NCBI GenBank assembly: GCA_017435385.1
Contig: JAFSFB010000009.1
Location: 1 to 64,000, forward strand
DNA length: 64,000 nucleotides
Direction of reading: 5' to 3'
Source: Clostridia bacterium
GTDB lineage: Bacteria > Bacillota > Clostridia > Oscillospirales > Acutalibacteraceae
This document shows positions 1-6,677 of this stretch, in pieces (the stretch's first letter is position 1; every line of letters begins with the position of its first letter). The position numbers and the translations under genes were made by a program. A model generated the notes under the pieces. It made no database searches and was not told the origin of the DNA. It saw only the letters and a list, made by a program, of their open reading frames with translations.

Positions 1-1
1 A

Positions 2-310
2 GACTATATTGAAAACGATTATATTTTCAAATGGCCCAACGGCAAGACCTATGACCCTGACTATATATCAAAACGCTTCAAAAAACTTTTGAAAAAGAAT
101 GATTTGAAACGTATCAGATTTCACGATTTGCGTCACAGCTGTGCAGCCTTGCTTTTGTCTGAGGGCCGTGAGCTTTATGACGTTTCTGAATGGCTCGGGC
201 ATTCGGATGTAAACATCACCGCCAAGTTTTACGGTCACCTTGATATGAAAAGAAAAAAGGATCTCGGCAACACTATCGGAAATTCTATAGGCTTCAAAAA
301 CGTTGTGTAG
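2..310 (+). CDS. tyrosine recombinase/integrase, C-terminal part
   Basis: The reading frame is open from the window edge, so this is the last 102 residues of a longer protein. It carries the catalytic end of the phage-integrase fold: HDLRH (H-x-x-R box), WLGHSD (second His) and the FYGH tyrosine that attacks DNA. It would cut and rejoin DNA at an attachment site. It ends 113 bp from the 3' end of tRNA-Arg, the usual kind of target, so it probably belongs to an element lying to the left. The tRNA keeps its own terminator, so the element boundary may lie between the stop codon and that hairpin. Confidence 0.88.
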   Translation, partial: DYIENDYIFKWPNGKTYDPDYISKRFKKLLKKNDLKRIRFHDLRHSCAALLLSEGRELYDVSEWLGHSDVNITAKFYGHLDMKRKKDLGNTIGNSIGFKNVV

Positions 311-383
311 CTTGAGCCGGAAGGACCTCTTGTTAGAATTTTGTTAGAAAAACAGCGTTTTTCACACTTTTCATAAAGGACAT

Positions 384-421
384 AAAAAAGCCGAAACTCC
401 TTGATATACAAGGAGTTTCGG
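384..421 (-). terminator. Rho-independent terminator of tRNA-Arg
   Basis: A 13-bp perfect stem (CCGAAACTCCTTG and its complement, 5-nt loop) is followed on the minus strand by C and six T. It starts 2 nt after the CCA end of the tRNA. Confidence 0.85.
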
Positions 422-423
422 TA

Positions 424-500
424 TGGCGCGCTGCAAGGGATTCGAACCCCTGACCTTTTGGTTCGTAGCCAAACACTCTATCCAGCTGAGCTAGCAGCGC
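424..500 (-). tRNA. tRNA-Arg (anticodon ACG)
   Basis: A cloverleaf can be folded by eye: the acceptor GCGCTGC pairs with GCAGCGC, the anticodon stem TTTGG/CCAAA holds loop CTACGAA (anticodon ACG), and the T arm contains GGTTCGAATCC. The CCA end is encoded. Length is 77 nt. Confidence 0.95.
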
Positions 501-537
501 ATATTCGATTTTTCAACCGAGTTTCGATTGCCAAAGT

Positions 538-566
538 ATATTAACATATCCTTTCAAAAAAATCAA
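538..566 (-). promoter_or_regulatory. SigA-type promoter of tRNA-Arg
   Basis: On the minus strand TTGATT is separated by 17 nt from TAATAT, about 38 nt before the tRNA 5' end. Confidence 0.6.
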
Positions 567-610
567 CCCTATTTTGAAAAAAATATTAAAATATTCTGTC
601 AGTCCGCAAA

Positions 611-1264
611 CTATATCACATAGGAATAAATAACATAATAATGAACCGCACTGCCGATAACGGTAAGCATATGAAAAACAACATGCATCGCAGGTCTTTT
701 TCTTCCGACGGCGCAGAAGAGTCCGCCGATGAGATAGAACGCATTTCCTATAAGAAGACCGCCAAAAGCATCCCCGTTGATTTCTCCGAGAAGCGGAACA
801 GCAGTCGCAAGCATGGCAATCCCCGAAACGATATAAACCGCAACGGTTATATTTTTCAGTTTCTCAAAGAAAAAGAGCTTTGAAATCACGCCAAAAATGG
901 TACAGCCCCAGCCGAGGGCAAGAACAACGGCACAATGCTTGGGGCTGATATTCCACAGCGTTATCAAAGCGCAGGGCGTCGCCGTTCCCGCAAAAAGAAC
1001 GGGAACCGTTGAATGATCAACCAGCCTCGCCGTTCGCTTTGCTTCGCCCGCAGGAAGCCCGTGATAAACCGCCGAAGCCGTATAGACCGCCACAAGCGAC
1101 AATCCGAAAACAACGGCAGACACTACGCTTCTGGCTCCGCTCGCTTTCACGGCAAGAAATACAAGTCCGACCGCCGCAGCAACAGCTCCGACGGCATGCG
1201 TAACGCAGTTTGCCGCATCGACCTTATGCGAATATTCAATCAGTCCGACACCTTTGCCAATCAC
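611..1264 (-). CDS. hemolysin III / PAQR-family integral membrane protein
   Basis: 217 residues with about seven hydrophobic segments, the usual size of bacterial HlyIII/YqfA proteins. Family metal-site residues are visible: the first His near residue 23, the SAVYH motif near 64-68, DH at 83-84, and the C-terminal motif with His ending GSAVHY. The family is predicted to bind zinc in the membrane; a haemolytic role is not established for most members. The start is GTG, preceded by GGGGAG at good spacing. It is a single gene downstream of the SulP gene on the same strand, with a hairpin between them. Confidence 0.85.
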   Translation of the reverse strand: MIGKGVGLIEYSHKVDAANCVTHAVGAVAAAVGLVFLAVKASGARSVVSAVVFGLSLVAVYTASAVYHGLPAGEAKRTARLVDHSTVPVLFAGTATPCALITLWNISPKHCAVVLALGWGCTIFGVISKLFFFEKLKNITVAVYIVSGIAMLATAVPLLGEINGDAFGGLLIGNAFYLIGGLFCAVGRKRPAMHVVFHMLTVIGSAVHYYVIYSYVI

Positions 1265-1339
1265 ACGAGCTCTCCCCTTTCGCTTTTTCAGTTTATTCTA
1301 TCACAAACCCGACCCGCTTTAAAGAGGAAAATATTATTC

Positions 1340-1379
1340 GGTGAAAAATTTCTGCCCGACAGCTTAGCGTATCGGGCAG
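1340..1379 (-). terminator. terminator downstream of the SulP gene
   Basis: CTGCCCGA pairs with TCGGGCAG (8 bp), followed on the minus strand by an A/T stretch with five T. Confidence 0.6.
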
Positions 1380-1383
1380 TTTC

Positions 1384-3024
1384 TTATTTATTAAGGCTTT
1401 CGGCATATTCGAGAGCTTCGTCGATATTCGGCAGGAAGTTCTCTGCGCCGACCTTATCATAAAAGCCTGATTTTTTCATTACCGAAAGAGGCTGTTCGTT
1501 GGTATGGGAAAGAACAAGCGTGAGTCCCTTGCCGTTGCAGGTCGAATAAATTTCATTGAGCGCACGCATCGCCGTTGCATCAAGAGCAGGAACATTTCTC
1601 ATCCTGAGAATAACCGTCGTCACGCCGTCCTTGATGGGAACAGAATTGAACTTTTCACTTGAAGCAAAGAACATCGGGCCCTCAAACTCAACGACCTCTG
1701 TATTGGCAGGGATAGCCTTGAGCCTTTCGCTGTCGGGGGTATCCTCGCCTGCATCGCTCCAGGTTCTGATTCTCGCAACATCGCTCATTCTCTTCATGAA
1801 AAGAACAAGGCTGAGAATCATACCGACCTCGATGGCAACAACGAGATCGAAAACAACCGTCAGAACAAAGGTCGCAACAAGAACGAGAATGTCGCTCTTG
1901 GGAGCGGTTTTGCAGATCTTGACAAATCTTCTCCACTCGCTCATGTTATATGCAACCATGAAAAGGATCGCCGCAATAACAGGCATGGGGATCCAAGCCG
2001 CATAGGGCATGAGAACAACGAGAATCAGAAGAAGAACCGCCGCATGAACAATGCCTGCGATCGGTGTTCTGCCGCCGTTCTTGACATTTGCCGCCGTTCT
2101 TGCAATTGCACCCGTTGCGGGAATGCCTCCGAAAAGACCCGAACAGATATTGCCGACGCCCTGAGCGATAAGCTCCGTGTTGGAATTATGCTTGTCCTTT
2201 ATCATGCCGTCGGAAACAACGCAGGAAAGCAGGGATTCGATGCCTGCAAGAATGGCGATCGTGAATGCGCTCGGCAAAAGCTGACCGACAGATTCAAAGC
2301 TGAATTCGGGAAGGCTGAGCTTGGGAAGCTCTCTGGAAATGGTATAGAGATCGCCTACTGTGTTGACATCCATGTTGAACGCCTTGACGATAACCACTCC
2401 GACGATAACCGTTATCAGCGAGCCGGGAATCTTTTTGCTGATTTTCGGCCATACGATCTGAATTGCAAGAGCGATCACGCCGACAAGAAGAGCCTGCCAG
2501 TTAAAAGTGCCGATCGATTTGGCTATGGCATGAAGCTTTTCAACGGTTTCGACTGTCGGCATGCCCTCGGGGAAGGTAAGACCGAGAAAGTCCTTTATCT
2601 GACCGATAACGATGGTCACGGCGATACCTGCCGTGAAGCCCGTGGTTATGGTGTAAGGAATATATTTTATCAGCGAACCGAATTTGAAAACGCCCATGAT
2701 GACGAGCAGAAGTCCCGCCATGATCGTCGCAACAACAAGTCCGCCCGTTCCGAATTGGGCAACGATGCCTGCAACGATAGTTGCAAAAGCCGCAGTCGGT
2801 CCCGAAATGTTGACATTACTGCCTCCGAGGAACGAAATCACGAAGCCTGCAACAATAGCGGTATAAAGACCTTTTTCGGGAGAAACGCCCGATGCAATCG
2901 CAAGGGCGATCGAAAGAGGCAGAGCAATTATCGCAACGATAACGCCTGCAACAATGTCGTTGACAAGCTGTTTTTTGCTGAATCTGTCCTTCAGCGAGAA
3001 AAGCTTGGGAGCAAAAATTTTCAT
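1384..3024 (-). CDS. SulP-family anion permease with C-terminal STAS domain
   Basis: 546 residues. The first about 420 form the hydrophobic SulP core with the family signature region (GLYTAIVAGF, then SNVNISGPTAAF). The last about 110 form a cytoplasmic STAS domain ending in a helix (MKKSGFYDKVG region). Members move sulfate, bicarbonate or other anions by symport or exchange; the substrate cannot be told here, and no sulfate-assimilation genes lie nearby. GGGG precedes the ATG. A good promoter (TTGAAA-N16-TATAAT) lies just upstream, so it is probably transcribed alone. Confidence 0.92.
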   Translation of the reverse strand: MKIFAPKLFSLKDRFSKKQLVNDIVAGVIVAIIALPLSIALAIASGVSPEKGLYTAIVAGFVISFLGGSNVNISGPTAAFATIVAGIVAQFGTGGLVVATIMAGLLLVIMGVFKFGSLIKYIPYTITTGFTAGIAVTIVIGQIKDFLGLTFPEGMPTVETVEKLHAIAKSIGTFNWQALLVGVIALAIQIVWPKISKKIPGSLITVIVGVVIVKAFNMDVNTVGDLYTISRELPKLSLPEFSFESVGQLLPSAFTIAILAGIESLLSCVVSDGMIKDKHNSNTELIAQGVGNICSGLFGGIPATGAIARTAANVKNGGRTPIAGIVHAAVLLLILVVLMPYAAWIPMPVIAAILFMVAYNMSEWRRFVKICKTAPKSDILVLVATFVLTVVFDLVVAIEVGMILSLVLFMKRMSDVARIRTWSDAGEDTPDSERLKAIPANTEVVEFEGPMFFASSEKFNSVPIKDGVTTVILRMRNVPALDATAMRALNEIYSTCNGKGLTLVLSHTNEQPLSVMKKSGFYDKVGAENFLPNIDEALEYAESLNK

Positions 3025-3071
3025 TGATAAAACCCCGTTTTTCTTTGATTTTCTATATTTTCCGATTTATA

Positions 3072-3099
3072 ATTATACTCTTTTGCTCTTGGTTTTCAA
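3072..3099 (-). promoter_or_regulatory. SigA-type promoter of the SulP gene
   Basis: TTGAAA-N16-TATAAT on the minus strand, about 48 nt before the start codon. Confidence 0.7.
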
Positions 3100-3225
3100 G
3101 CCAAAAAACGCAGTTTTACGAAATTCGGAAAAATAGACAATATAAGGTTCTCAAAGCAAAAATTTTTGTTGCCAAAGGCTATGCCTGCATCGCTTTTCAG
3201 CCCTGTTATCCTTGTCGGGCACCAT

Positions 3226-3432
3226 TCATTTCTTGCTCTCTTGCTCCGACTTGTAATTTCTGTACGCAACAAGGGCATTCAGGCAAAGGTCGATCAGGTT
3301 TGTATCCATTTTATCTATCGGTTTTTCGAGTTCTTCGCTGATAATCTTATCCAGCTTTTTGGCGTTAAGCTTTAAAGTTTTGTCATTCAGATATGTTCTT
3401 ATTATGGCAAGACAGCGTTTATATTCTTTCAA
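3226..3432 (-). CDS. small anti-sigma-like protein without membrane segment
   Basis: 68 residues with a TTG start and GGGAG 7 nt upstream. No named family is recognised, but the stretch KPIDKMDTNLIDLCLNAL resembles the N-terminal cytoplasmic segment of the membrane anti-sigma-like protein at 4764-5573 (HKEMDSGLVTECVDFLMEL). Both genes are preceded by the same promoter-like motif at the same internal spacing. It could titrate or modulate the ECF sigma factor encoded 2.3 kb upstream; that is inference. It could also be a truncated relic, though the intact start, RBS and promoter argue for a working gene. Confidence 0.6.
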   Translation of the reverse strand: MKEYKRCLAIIRTYLNDKTLKLNAKKLDKIISEELEKPIDKMDTNLIDLCLNALVAYRNYKSEQESKK

Positions 3433-3467
3433 AATATCACTCCCAGTTTTTGTCTGTATCTATATAT

Positions 3468-3494
3468 GACGAAAAATCGGATTTGTCACGCAAA
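3468..3494 (-). promoter_or_regulatory. putative ECF-sigma promoter (copy 2)
   Basis: The minus strand reads TTGCGTGACAAA, 10 other bases, then CGTCATATATA. The CGTC -10-like core and the spacing match the copy before the anti-sigma gene. CGTC is the -10 core of several Firmicutes ECF promoters. Confidence 0.6.
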
Positions 3495-3501
3495 AAATGA
3501 G

Positions 3502-3535
3502 AAAAAATTTAACCGGATCTTTTTCAGACCCGGTT
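3502..3535 (-). terminator. possible terminator
   Basis: AACCGG/CCGGTT stem with inner pairs, followed on the minus strand by AAATTTTTTC. No gene ends directly before it; it may stop read-through from the SLOG gene across the repeat at 3579-3725. Confidence 0.5.
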
Positions 3536-3578
3536 CAGATTGACAAAAAACCTTTTTGATAAAATATGATGGATGAAC

Positions 3579-3725
3579 GGCTGCCTCCCCTGCAGGGGAG
3601 GTGGATTTTGCGAAGCAAAAGACGGAGGGGTTTATCGGTAAGAGCTTTTATACATCAATGTGCCACGCAAAATCCGAAACTCCCTCAGTCACTCCGTGAC
3701 AGCTCCCTCCCGAGGGAGCCGAAAC
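3579..3725 (-). repeat. MITE-like interspersed repeat with imperfect inverted arms
   Basis: About 147 bp. The left part holds CTCCCCTGCAGGGGAG and a following TTTTGCGAAGCAAAAG; the right part holds CACGCAAAATCC and a CTCCCTCCCGAGGGAG palindrome. The two halves are imperfect inverted copies. It has no coding potential and sits between two terminator-like hairpins. The rest of the gap 3433-3800 holds only the putative ECF promoter and the two hairpins. Confidence 0.6.
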
Positions 3726-3772
3726 AGCAATCCACGGTTTAGTTTTAAAAAATCTATTTTATCGACAGACAA

Positions 3773-3802
3773 AACCGGAACTGCCGAAAAGCAGTCCCGG
3801 TT
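3773..3802 (-). terminator. terminator of the ECF operon
   Basis: AACCGG-x-ACTGC pairs across a CGAAAA loop with GCAGT-x-CCGGTT. The stop codon of the SLOG gene overlaps the hairpin, and TTTTGTCTG follows on the minus strand. Confidence 0.55.
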
Positions 3803-4286
3803 ATTCTTCGTTTTGGGCGTTATAAAGATTTATGATTCGTTTTTGATTTTTTTCTGCGTATTTCAAGGCTTGATATGCGCCGCCCGATTCATTTTTGACA
3901 TAAACAATGACCATATCCGAGCGGTCAATCATGTCATGGTTTCTCGCTACAATTGCATATTTGAAATTGCTTTCGGCAGATGCTTCGCAGATCTCGATTG
4001 AATCGTAATAGCTCTCAAAAGCCTCTGTGTTGTTTCTGAGTTCTGCGGTTTCATAGGGAAGAACAAGGGCGAGAAAAGCATTTTCGTTGCCCGTTTCCTT
4101 TTTCAGCTTTCTGATAACGGAAGCCGCCATCAGATCGAAATCGCCGTTTCTGCCGACGAGGAATTCAACCTCTCCGCTTTCTTTTTGCATAACAATGCGC
4201 AGAAGCTCACGGAGCTTGCTTTCGACGGCGTTATATTCATCAATAAACCTGTGACCGAACAGGCTGACGGTTAATTTCTCTTTCAT
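3801..4286 (-). CDS. SLOG-superfamily (DUF1273/YpsA-like) protein
   Basis: 161 residues with a Rossmann-like pattern: FLVGRNGDFDLMAA near 42-55 (Gly-rich nucleotide-binding loop) and DRSDMVIVYV followed by GGAYQALKYA near 121-142. These are hallmarks of the SLOG fold, whose members are thought to bind nucleotides or their derivatives. The precise ligand is unknown. It is the last gene after the ECF sigma, anti-sigma and secreted protein genes, 80 bp behind the last. A 10-bp hairpin lies in that gap, so it may be cotranscribed with partial termination. Confidence 0.75.
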   Translation of the reverse strand: MKEKLTVSLFGHRFIDEYNAVESKLRELLRIVMQKESGEVEFLVGRNGDFDLMAASVIRKLKKETGNENAFLALVLPYETAELRNNTEAFESYYDSIEICEASAESNFKYAIVARNHDMIDRSDMVIVYVKNESGGAYQALKYAEKNQKRIINLYNAQNEE

Positions 4287-4306
4287 TTTCTCTCACCCAA
4301 AGGTTA

Positions 4307-4336
4307 TTGCCGATGCACGGCAAGGCGCATCGGCAA
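4307..4336 (-). other. intercistronic 10-bp hairpin
   Basis: TTGCCGATGC pairs with GCATCGGCAA around a 10-nt loop. There is no clear T-run, so it may be an attenuator or an mRNA-stability element rather than a full terminator. Confidence 0.4.
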
Positions 4337-4366
4337 GGAATTTGAAGTTGTTTTGCGTTTTAAAGT

Positions 4367-4762
4367 TTAGCAGCAGCTTATGTATTCTGAACGAATCAGC
4401 TCTTTTTCCGTGTAATCGCATCTTGTGCAGGCTGCAACGGAATAATATCTTTTAAGGCAGCGGGGAGCGGTTGCTGACGCTTTATGAGTTATTGTATATG
4501 CCGTTGAGGTTTCAAGCTTGTGACCGAAAAGGGTACACATAAGACCGTATGTTGCGGCATCTTCACAGCCGTCGCACTCCGTTTCGACTGAATGAATGAA
4601 GCTGTTCATGAGGTCTTCGGAAACGCCTGCTTCAAAAACAAAATCAATGTCACCTCTTGTGATGACAACCGTATTTTCAGCCGCATCCTCTGCGGAGGCG
4701 GAAAAGTTCGCAAGGGAAAAAACCGAGGCTATCGCCAGAATGAGAGCAAGAACTTTTTTCAT
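4367..4762 (-). CDS. small secreted Cys-rich protein
   Basis: 131 residues with a clear signal peptide (MKK, hydrophobic run, likely cut after FSASA). The C-terminal half is rich in Cys and ordered: CTLFGH, then THKASATAPRC, then ACTRCDYTEKELI, ending in CC. This layout resembles a recurrent family of short exported clostridial proteins of unknown role. The ATG lies 2 bp after the stop of the anti-sigma-like gene, so translation is probably coupled. It is likely part of the ECF regulon, perhaps an envelope-stress effector or a secreted signal; function unknown. Confidence 0.75.
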   Translation of the reverse strand: MKKVLALILAIASVFSLANFSASAEDAAENTVVITRGDIDFVFEAGVSEDLMNSFIHSVETECDGCEDAATYGLMCTLFGHKLETSTAYTITHKASATAPRCLKRYYSVAACTRCDYTEKELIRSEYISCC

Positions 4763-4763
4763 G

Positions 4764-5573
4764 TCACTTTATCTCCTTTAGATTCTCTATGATATTCAAA
4801 AGCTCTTCTTCCGTGGTTGCTCCGACTGAATAAAAATATCCGTTATACTCGAACATTCCCTGAACAAGGCCGTCTTTGACCGTAATATAAACAGAATATT
4901 CTCCGATAATCTTCATCGGATTATCTGTCCTTATTTCATCTGAAATATTTGCATCTAAATATATCGTAATCCCACAATCAGGATTTTTGCATTGCAGAAC
5001 ATAATTTCTTCCATTAGTTACATCATTAAAATACCAGCACTTTGTTATCCTGCCGTTATCGGGAAGACGGGTCGGGAACAGAATCGCTATTTTTTCATCT
5101 CTGACAAGCTCTTCTGCGGAAGAATAAGTTTTTGATTCGTTTGGTTTGATTAATTCTATATTTTCAAAAGCCAGACCGTCGCCGCACTTCATAAATTCAA
5201 CGATTTGTTTTATATAGCGGTCGACTATACTGTCTTCTGCGCTGCCCAAAGAAATGGCAACGATTGAGAAAATCGCAAGCAGAACCGCAAGAACGGCGGC
5301 AATAACGGCAATTCTCTTCGCCCTCATTTTCTTTTTGGCGTTTGAGCTGATTGCGGTTACCTTGCCCTTGAACGGTATTTCGCTCACTCTTTTTTCGATT
5401 TCTGCTTTTGTAAGTCTTTGTTTTCCTTCAAGCTCCATGAGAAAATCAACGCATTCCGTTACAAGACCGCTGTCCATTTCCTTATGATCCTTCGATGTTT
5501 CAAGCAGAATTATTGCCGTGAGCTTGTCCCTCAAAGACTGCCTTTCAGCGGTCATGTCATGTTTGTTTTCCAT
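4764..5573 (-). CDS. membrane anti-sigma-like protein with DUF4367-like extracellular domain
   Basis: 269 residues from an ATG whose AGGAGG lies 11 nt upstream; an earlier in-frame GTG overlaps that RBS and is unlikely. A cytoplasmic N-terminal domain (about 1-85) with a Met-Asp-x-x-Leu-Val motif precedes one membrane helix (about 87-108: VIAAVLAVLLAIFSIVAIS). The outer domain of about 155 residues ends with a DUF4367-type pattern (VYITVKDG..GMFEYNGYFYSV). Such proteins sequester an ECF sigma factor until a signal outside the cell. It lies 114 bp downstream of the sigma gene, with a putative ECF promoter in the gap. Confidence 0.75.
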   Translation of the reverse strand: MENKHDMTAERQSLRDKLTAIILLETSKDHKEMDSGLVTECVDFLMELEGKQRLTKAEIEKRVSEIPFKGKVTAISSNAKKKMRAKRIAVIAAVLAVLLAIFSIVAISLGSAEDSIVDRYIKQIVEFMKCGDGLAFENIELIKPNESKTYSSAEELVRDEKIAILFPTRLPDNGRITKCWYFNDVTNGRNYVLQCKNPDCGITIYLDANISDEIRTDNPMKIIGEYSVYITVKDGLVQGMFEYNGYFYSVGATTEEELLNIIENLKEIK

Positions 5574-5635
5574 GGATTTGTTCACCTCCTGTAATTATGA
5601 TTCGATAAATGCAATACCTCCCTTCATGTATATAT

Positions 5636-5662
5636 GACGGGAATTGCATTTTGTCACGCAAA
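5636..5662 (-). promoter_or_regulatory. putative ECF-sigma promoter (copy 1) before the anti-sigma gene
   Basis: The minus strand reads TTGCGTGACAAA, 10 other bases, then CGTCATATATA. The distance from the GTGAC box to CGTC equals that in the copy at 3468-3494. It lies between the sigma and anti-sigma genes, which would give the sigma factor control of its own inhibitor. Confidence 0.65.
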
Positions 5663-5687
5663 AATTTTATATTTTTTTGAAAAATTT

Positions 5688-6239
5688 TTATAATCGCATA
5701 AAAAGAAGCAGAATTGCCATGAATATAAAGGCTGCTTTCTCCTTGATTTTCAATCTGAGTCTGTAAACTCTCGCCCTGACAGCGTGTTCAGAAATATCAA
5801 GAGCCTTTGCCAGTTCTTTGTATTCCATATGCTTGGTGTAAACCATTTCAAAAAGCTCAAGCTCTTTTTCACTTAACGAAGAAAGAATGCTCTTCTTCTT
5901 TTCCTCGAGTTCTTCCGGAGTCACCTTATTATCTTCTTCCATTTCATAAAGGATATCCGTGCTTGTCTGTGAACCGAACACCGTTCCGTAAATAAGCTCT
6001 TTTTCTCTCTTTGCGATAGCTCTGAACTGTTCTTTTATTTTGTTGTCGGCTACTTTATAGAGCCAAGCTTTTATGTACTCATCTTCAAGTTCATTGTATT
6101 TTTCCTGGAAGAAAAGAAAAACTTCCTGAGTAACATCAGCAGCATTTTCTTCCTTTTTGAGTCTTGAAAGACAAAGATGATATATGTCGTTATAGTATAA
6201 ATTTGCAATCTCAGTCGCTCTTTCAAAACTTATCAACAA
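5688..6239 (-). CDS. ECF-type RNA polymerase sigma factor
   Basis: 183 residues with a TTG start and GGGGTGA upstream. Region 2 is seen at about 5-75 (YYNDIYHLCLSRLKKEENAA, DVTQEVFLFF, IKAWLYKVADNKI). Region 4 is at about 115-168, with the HTH MEYKELAKALDISEHAVRARVYRLRLK. Odd: the protein ends in a short hydrophobic tail (AAFIFMAILLLFM) just after region 4, unusual for a soluble sigma factor. It has its own strong housekeeping promoter; the following anti-sigma and secreted genes have an ECF-like one. Confidence 0.88.
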   Translation of the reverse strand: MLISFERATEIANLYYNDIYHLCLSRLKKEENAADVTQEVFLFFQEKYNELEDEYIKAWLYKVADNKIKEQFRAIAKREKELIYGTVFGSQTSTDILYEMEEDNKVTPEELEEKKKSILSSLSEKELELFEMVYTKHMEYKELAKALDISEHAVRARVYRLRLKIKEKAAFIFMAILLLFMRL

Positions 6240-6279
6240 ATATCACCCCTTTTCGTCAAATTATTTACACATTTGTCTA

Positions 6280-6308
6280 ATTATAACAGTTTAATATGGT
6301 TATGTCAA
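6280..6308 (-). promoter_or_regulatory. strong SigA promoter of the ECF sigma gene
   Basis: Consensus TTGACA-N17-TATAAT on the minus strand, about 41 nt before the TTG start. Confidence 0.85.
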
Positions 6309-6384
6309 AGAAAAGATTATCATGATATATGCCGAGCATTACTACCGCCGTATTTTTTCAGTTTCAAAAGAATATATCTCCGAT

Positions 6385-6424
6385 AAAAACAAAAATCCGA
6401 ACTCGGAGAGAGTTCGGATTTTTT
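6385..6424. terminator. bidirectional terminator, probably the displaced tRNA-Val terminator
   Basis: A 10-bp stem (ATCCGAACTC and its complement) has T-runs on both sides. It sits 6 bp from the 14-bp copy of the tRNA-Val 3' end. The other two tRNAs here are likewise followed at once by a terminator, so this one was probably parted from tRNA-Val by the insertion. Confidence 0.8.
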
Positions 6425-6429
6425 CAATG

Positions 6430-6443
6430 TGGTGGACGTTAAC
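6430..6443. repeat. attachment site copy (left end of the element)
   Basis: TGGTGGACGTTAAC, identical to 15190-15203, which is the 3' end of tRNA-Val including CCA. Flanking bases differ. The partial tRNA end here has no rest of the tRNA beside it. Confidence 0.75.
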
Positions 6444-6541
6444 CAACACCTTTGGCATTCACCGTTTTTTGATACTTGCCTTTGGGGTTTTCAAATCCAC
6501 GTTTTCACTTCAACACTAAATACAATAAAAATATTGTAAAT

Positions 6542-6574
6542 AAAAATGGGATTAAGGTCAAAATCCCTAATCCC
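6542..6574 (-). terminator. terminator downstream of the Abi gene
   Basis: GGGATTA/TAATCCC stem followed by ATTTTTATTT on the minus strand. Another small hairpin (AAAAGCT-CGA-AGCTTTT, 6634-6650) lies closer to the stop. The remaining 6444-6541 holds nothing recognisable. Confidence 0.6.
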
Positions 6575-6677
6575 AAAAAACAAATTTGTTTTTAATGGAG
6601 AAATAAGGGCAACGTCAGTAACGCCACCCTTACAAAAGCTCGAAGCTTTTTGATTACATTATATATTATAGACACAA

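Noticed and set aside
2044..3027. 327-codon open frame on the plus strand
   Set aside because: It lies wholly opposite the SulP gene; its translation is low-complexity (Asp/Arg/Asn-rich) and it has no RBS.
6420..6450. Possible second tRNA-Val
   Set aside because: Only the 14-bp 3' end is present; no anticodon, D or T arm can be drawn, so it is an attachment-site copy.
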